Below, in pieces: positions 6,869 through 10,814 of a stretch of 10,814 nt of DNA. Source of the DNA: Pelagophyceae sp. CCMP2097. Its lineage: Eukaryota > Sar > Pelagophyceae. The stretch covers positions 132,823-143,636 of the forward strand of contig MU657260.1 of the NCBI GenBank assembly GCA_026770575.1, written 5' to 3'. Numbering within the stretch: position 1 is the first letter of the stretch; each line of letters opens with the position of its first letter. The position numbers and the translations under genes are program-made. The notes beneath the pieces are model-generated. The model searched no databases. It was given only the letters and a program-made list of their open reading frames with translations, and was not told the DNA's origin.

Positions 6869-9474
6869 ATGCTGCTGCGCCGCGCCGCGCTGCGCGTGCC
6901 CTTATGCCGGGCGCCGCGGCTCGCCGTGGCGCGGCTCTCCGCGGAGCCGCAAGGTGGACCGACTGCGCCGACTCCTATCCAACCGACTCCTATCCAACCG
7001 ACTCCTATCCAACCACTCAAAAACGAGTGCGTCTACCGTGCGCCGCTCCCGCGCCGACTCGCACGTAGGCCGTCGACGTTCCGGCTGGCGCACGGGATGC
7101 CTGATTTTGTTGAAAAATGGTGTCCAGACGTCTTCCGAAAGGTGGGCTACGGCCTCGCCGCCGTCTCGCTCGTCGCCTGGCCTTTGGCGGGCTACCACGA
7201 GGTGTCCATCGTCGCGCCGGTCTTTGTCAGCGGCATCACGATGGCGTACTGGCAGATAGGTTTGAACGACCTCCGATCGAAAACGCAGACCCTCCGGCGC
7301 AACTTCCCCGTGCTGATCCACGCCCGTTATTTCCTAGAGTCCATCCGGCCCGAGATCCAGCAGTACCTCATCGAAGACGACCAGCAAGCCGTGCCTTTCT
7401 CCAGACAGGTGCGGCGGGGCGCGGGCGTTTGGAAGGGTCAAGCCCGCACCGTAGAGGCTTTACTGTAGGCGCGGTCCGTTGTGTATCAACGTTCAAAGGG
7501 CGAGCCGGACACGCGCGCCTTGGGGACGCGTCGGGACGTTTACAAAGAAGGCTTCGAGTGGGTGAACCACACGATGTTTCCGGTGGCTTGGGACGCCGTC
7601 GAGGACCGCGTGACTATCGGTGGCCCAGATTGTCTCCAACCGTACTCCGCCTCGCTTCTCAACATCTCCGCAATGTCCTACGGCGCTTTGTCGGGGCCCG
7701 CCGTCGAGGCGCTGAATCGGGGGGCCATGCAGGGCGGGTAAGAATCGGCGATGCAACGTGTCGAGCCCCCGGGGGACCGGTGGGTTTTACCACAACACCG
7801 GTGGTCGTAGGTTTTACCACAACACCGGCGAGGGCGGCATCTCCCGCTTCCACCTCACCGGCGCCGACGTCGTCTGGAACATCGGCACGGGCTACTTTGC
7901 CTGTGGCGAGAACGTCGGGACTCAAGGAGAGCGGCGGTTTCATGCAGACCAGTTTAAGAAAAACGCCGCACTGCCGCAAGTCAAGATGATCGAGCTCAAG
8001 CTCTCCCAAGGCGCCAAACCGGCGCACGGCGGCATCCTGCCCGCTTCGAAGATCACGGCCCAAATCGCAGAGGCGCGCGGCCTCGGCGCGCCGCCCTGGT
8101 ACGTGTTGAAATTGTATGGGCGCCACGCGGCGAACCACGTGGTGCTAGGCTCGACTGCGTCAGCCCGCCTCGGCACTCTGCCTTCGGGAACCCTGTTGAG
8201 CTTTTAGAGTTTCTCAAGTCGCTGCGGGATATGTCGGCGGGCAAACCCGTAGGTTGGAAAATGTGAGTCTCGCGGCCCGATTCGACGCACCACCTCACCT
8301 CGAATCCAGAGGGGACGACGGAGCTGCATCAGAGTCTGCGGTCCCACGCCAAAAGAGGGCCCGGAATCCGGAAAACCTGCTGTATCATCTAGGTGCGTGG
8401 GCCAGCCGCACGAGGCCTGCGCGCTCGTCCACGCCATGCTCCGCAAAGGGGCCCGCGTCCGGAGACCCGCTGGGGCTCGATTCACAGGGGCTGGAAAGGC
8501 GGCATGCCCCTTGCACGATCGTGCAAATTCTCTGATGGTGCCACGTAGGCACGGGCATCGTGCCCGACTTCATCACCGTCGACGGCGGCGAGGGCGGCAC
8601 GGGCGCCGCCCCGCCAGAGTTCCAGGACTCGGTGCGCCGCCGGAGGCTGAGCCCCCGTGCAAAAGAGAGCCTCGAAATGGACAAAGTGGGGACCCCCGCA
8701 TCTGTAGGTGGGCATGCCGGTGCAGGAGGGCCTGATGTTGATCAACTCGCTCCTCGTGGGCGCGGGGCTTCGCGATCGAGTCAAGTTGGTCGTGGCGGGG
8801 AAAGTTTACAACGGGTTCTCCCTCGTTCGTCTCCTCGCCCTCGGCGCCGACGTGACCAACTGCGCGCGCGCCATGATGTTCGAGGCGGCGTCCTTCCCTC
8901 GACAGGAGCAGTCGATGCAAAAGGACTTGCGAGGGCCGACCCCCTTTGGCGTAGGTTCTCGCTGGGGTGCATCCAGGCCCTCAAGTGCAACTCGAACAAG
9001 TGCCCGACGGGCATCACGACGCAGGACCCGACGCTGTCCAGCGCGCTGGACGTGGAATCGAAGAGTATGCGAGTTGCCAACTTCCACGCCGCGACGGTCC
9101 ATTCGGCCAAAGAGATCATCGGCGCCATCGGAGTCACGCGCGGAGCGGACATCAAGCCAGAGCACATCATGCGCATCAAGGCCGCGTCGAATCATGCGCT
9201 TGAAATCGAGACTTGACATCCCCTACGGCCCCTCCAAGCAAAGACGCCAGAGGACCATCGAGACTGGGGGCCCCCCACGGCCCCTTTTCCCCTTTGGCGG
9301 CCCGCAACGCCGCCCGTAGGCCGCGACTCTGGGTCGCACGTGCGCACGTACGCGGACCTGCACTCGCAATCGTACTTTCAGCGTCTGGAGCCGAACCAGC
9401 TCGTGGACGGGAGCGTCTTGCCTCCGATCATGCAAAAGTGGTGGACCGACGGCGCCAAGCTCGTGCCCCAGTGA
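6869..9474 (+). CDS. FMN-type glutamate-synthase-domain protein, about ten exons
   Basis: Exons: 6869–7026, 7069–7408, 7469–7737, 7811–8098, 8149–8262, 8393–about 8454, 8549–8631, 8708–8877, 8955–about 9181 and about 9320–9474. The N-terminus (MLLRRAALRVPLCRAPRLAV) resembles a mitochondrial presequence. A PTPIQ triplet follows at 34–48, then hydrophobic segments at about 78–96 and 98–116. The body tracks the bacterial stand-alone FMN-binding glutamate synthase family: RRNFPVL, ESIRPEIQQY, VVYQRSKG, GGPDCLQPYSASLLNISAMS, FYHNTGEGGISRFH, KMIELKLSQGAKPAHGG, PDFITVDGGEGGTGAAP and LALGADVTNCARAMMF. GCIQALKCNSNKCPTG has the C-x5-C-x4-C spacing of the GOGAT 3Fe–4S cluster. There is no glutamine amidotransferase domain, so it is probably a membrane-anchored flavo-iron-sulfur oxidoreductase rather than a full GOGAT; its substrate is unknown. 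The splice near 8449–8548 and the last junction are unresolved. Confidence 0.85.
6968..7012 (+). repeat. 15-bp tandem repeat encoding PTPIQ x3
   Basis: Three perfect copies of CCGACTCCTATCCAA lie inside exon 1 of the glutamate-synthase-like gene, encoding residues 34–48. They fall between the presequence and the first membrane segment. Being in frame with perfect copies, the array is free to change length without disrupting the gene. Confidence 0.9.
7738..7810 (+). other. Intron 3 of the glutamate-synthase-like gene, carrying a copy of the next exon's start
   Basis: This 73-nt GTAAGA...GTAG intron is in phase 2 and joins AMQGG to FYHNTGEGG. Its 3' part holds GGTTTTACCACAACACCGG (7783–7801), identical to the start of exon 4 (7810–7828), period 27. 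Only the second copy continues into the GEGGIS motif, so the first is an intronic duplicate. Confidence 0.85.
8449..8548 (+). other. Intron 6 of the glutamate-synthase-like gene, donor unresolved
   Basis: Homology runs out after HAMLRKG (near 8448) and resumes at TGIVPDFITVDGG (8549, after a GTAG acceptor in phase 1). No GT in the right phase exists near 8449. Options are a GC donor (GCGTCC at 8455, 94 nt, giving RKGARTGIV) or a GTGCAA donor at 8521 that leaves a 28-nt intron and a low-complexity insertion. Confidence 0.5.
9186..9319 (+). other. Last intron of the glutamate-synthase-like gene, frame mismatch
   Basis: Exon 9 ends near HIMRIKA, and exon 10 encodes the family-like tail HVRTYADLHSQSYFQRLEPN up to a TGA at 9472. 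The only GT nearby (9186) with acceptor CCCGTAG (9319) gives the wrong frame by one base. GGCCGCG occurs on both sides of the intron. A one-base indel, a non-GT donor or a sequence error would explain it. Confidence 0.45.
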
Positions 9475-9831
9475 CCGGGTCTTCCGGGATATAAATAATC
9501 AACCCTCACCTCACCGGGCCAAGCCCGCGCCGAGCTCGCGAGGCGCAAAACGCCACGGCGAAGAAAAGGGTCGTCCCTTTACGCAACGCGGGCCCGACGC
9601 GGCACTCACTCCAGTGCGAACAAGTTGTTCCTCTCGACACGGCTGCCAGCCAAGGGTTCAGGGCTGTCCCCGCGTTCCGCTCTGCAGCGCCGACGCCGAG
9701 TGCTGGAGAGCAGCGCCTCGGTGGTCCCACGGGTGTTTTCAGGACCTCCCTTTTCCAACGGGCCGGCCTTTGCGAGGTCCCTTCAAGGGCACGAGAAGGG
9801 GCGTTGTTTGTGGAAGAGTCTTTGGGATCCT
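9475..9831. other. Intergenic region, no gene seen
   Basis: This stretch lies between the convergent glutamate-synthase-like gene (+) and the Sel1 pseudogene (-). It opens with an AT-rich patch (ATATAAATAATC at about 9489–9500) that could belong to 3' end formation. I found no coding or repeat signal in the rest. Confidence 0.5.
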
Positions 9832-10552
9832 TTACTCGGTGGTCACGCCGGTCGTCCTGCGCGCCGCGAGCTTTTCGGCGCTCTCCGCCGCGCCGGCGTG
9901 CCCCATGGCCGCCGCGCGCTTGTACCAGCGCAGCGCCTCGTCGAGGTCCTTCGGCACGCCGAGGCCTTTTCCATAAAACAGGCCGAGTTTGTAGAGCGCG
10001 TCTGCGTCGCCCTGCGCCGCGGCGAGGCGGTACCACCGCGCGGCTTCCTCCTACGACGGCGCCACGCCCTTGTCGTAGTAGAACAGCACGCCGAGGATTT
10101 TTTGGGCGACGGGATGCCCTTGCTCGGCTGCGCGACGGTACCACTGCGCGGCGGTCTTGGGGTTGATCTTCACGCCGTCGCCACGCTCATAAGACAGGCC
10201 CAGAAACATCTGACCTTGTGAATGACCTTGCGCCGCGGCGAGCTCGAACAGCTGGACCGCCCGCTCCGAGTTCTTCTTGAGGCCCATGCCACCGTCAAGG
10301 TATCCCTCTCCGAGCTGCGCCTCTGCGTCGGCATTCCCCTTGTCCACGTGCTTCTGCAGCCGGCGCACCAACTCGGCAGCCGACTTGCAGGGCGTCATTC
10401 GACACAGCGGGCATCGCGTGTCGTACTGCAGGCACTTGCCGGAGATATTTGCATTGCAGCTTCGACTGGAAGCAGGTCAAGGCAGAGGCGCACGTGCCGC
10501 GCCAGTGCGCCGATTCATCGTTCAGCGCGCTGGCCTTGGCCGCCTTTTTCGC
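9832..10552 (-). pseudogene. Broken RING-like–Sel1 paralogue of the MYND–RING–Sel1 gene
   Basis: The translation tracks the 5654–6682 protein from its RING-like region to its end: ESAHWRGTC (paralogue DSPIWRITC), DTRCPLC (identical), ELVRRLQKHVDKGN (EFLKRLQKHVDAGN), then Sel1 repeats ending AARRTTGVTTE and TAA at 9832. Three defects are visible. The MYND part is absent: upstream of 10552 the sequence turns AT-rich with no ORF. A one-base frameshift lies in the RING near 10445–10452, where QCKY must switch frame to reach ISGKCLQYD. An in-frame TAG at 10051–10053 stands where the paralogue has Tyr (GVPQSYEQA against GVAPS-stop-EEA). The Sel1 frame is otherwise open on both sides. Alternatives are a shorter Sel1 protein from the ATG at 10398, or splicing across the TAG (see findings). 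Confidence 0.75.
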
Positions 10553-10750
10553 CTGAACAGCCGATAAGCGCGCATAGGGCCCCGCAGGGGCCGAGAGCCT
10601 ACCTTATCTAGTTCTTGTATGTTCGATAGGTTATGTCGCCGAAAATAAGCGCCTAAAAATGCGCCTTACTTAATTACAATTGCTCTGTAATGCAGTTTGT
10701 TTCAGTTGGCTCGTCCGTTGGATTTTTTCGAGTGCGCTTACGGGGGTCCT
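10553..10750. other. AT-richer intergenic region
   Basis: Composition drops sharply in GC from about 10600 (runs such as TTACTTAATTACAATTGC). There is a GGCCCC/GGGGCC near-palindrome at about 10578–10592. No gene is visible. It separates the Sel1 pseudogene (-) from a possible gene start (+) and may hold the latter's promoter. Confidence 0.45.
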
Positions 10751-10814
10751 ATGATCCTCGTGGCCTTTTGGGTTGCACTGGGTGGCCTGCGCGCTTGCTT
10801 CCGCCGAGATTCGG
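10751..10814 (+). CDS. Possible start of a secreted or membrane protein (partial)
   Basis: ATG at 10751 begins a frame open to the window end with a hydrophobic N-terminus (MILVAFWVALGGLRACFRRD) that could be a signal peptide. GC content rises here as in the other genes, after an AT-richer upstream stretch. Only 21 codons are visible, so family and even reality are unproven. Confidence 0.3.
   Translation, partial: MILVAFWVALGGLRACFRRDS

Noticed and set aside
9506..10144. 212-codon minus-strand frame over the Sel1 pseudogene
   Set aside because: Arg-rich shadow frame; the Sel1 repeats are read in a different frame of the same strand.
10418..10490. A 72-nt intron (GTGCGC to CTGCAG) instead of a RING frameshift in the Sel1 paralogue
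   Set aside because: It would remove the metal-binding part of the RING that still resembles the paralogue; a one-base shift explains the data more simply.
1..10814. tRNA, rRNA, CRISPR arrays, phage or transposase genes
   Set aside because: I saw no cloverleaf consensus, repeat–spacer array, or transposase/integrase motif on either strand.

Overview
The window looks like nuclear DNA of a GC-rich microbial eukaryote. Reading frames are interrupted by very short GT–AG introns, mostly 41–50 nt and usually ending TAG. Several proteins open with mitochondrial-type presequences. MYND/RING/Sel1 proteins and stand-alone helicase-associated (HA) repeat proteins are families known to be expanded in stramenopile algae. 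I infer a stramenopile alga, perhaps a pelagophyte (Aureococcus or Pelagomonas type). This is inference from architecture and composition, not a database match.

Layout, left to right. (1) 1–362: AT-richer DNA with a perfect 73-bp tandem duplication and a 19-bp perfect inverted repeat. (2) 363–1670 (+): an intronless secreted or lumenal O-fucosyltransferase-like glycosyltransferase. (3) 2055–3356 (-): a seven-exon EngB/YihA-family GTPase with a mitochondrial-type N-terminus. (4) 3543–4417 (+): a four-exon protein with an acidic linker and a probable PDZ domain. (5) 4701–5453 (-): an intronless 250-residue protein with three HA repeats. (6) 5654–6682 (-): an intronless 342-residue MYND–RING–Sel1 protein. 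(7) 6869–9474 (+): a stand-alone FMN-type glutamate-synthase-domain protein with about ten exons, a presequence and two membrane segments. (8) 9832–10552 (-): a broken, 5'-truncated paralogue of the MYND–RING–Sel1 gene with a frameshift and an in-frame TAG. (9) 10751 to the end (+): possibly the start of a further secreted protein.

The EngB, PDZ-like and glutamate-synthase-like genes are not continuous in any single frame. I rebuilt them exon by exon, keeping phase and matching family motifs. The EngB model closes exactly (975 nt, 324 residues). The PDZ model closes at 699 nt, with one further optional intron. The glutamate-synthase model closes except at two junctions: no GT donor near 8449, and a frame mismatch at the last intron.

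The genes do not form a pathway and there is no operon logic. Two divergent pairs (EngB/PDZ and MYND/glutamate synthase) share intergenic gaps of about 186 bp that probably hold bidirectional promoters. The main point of interest is intron biology. Four of the longer introns (70–89 nt) contain internal tandem duplications, one of them a copy of the next exon's start. Several introns are flanked by imperfect direct repeats, as introner-type insertion would leave. The Sel1 paralogue carries a nonsense change that also makes a potential 3' splice site.
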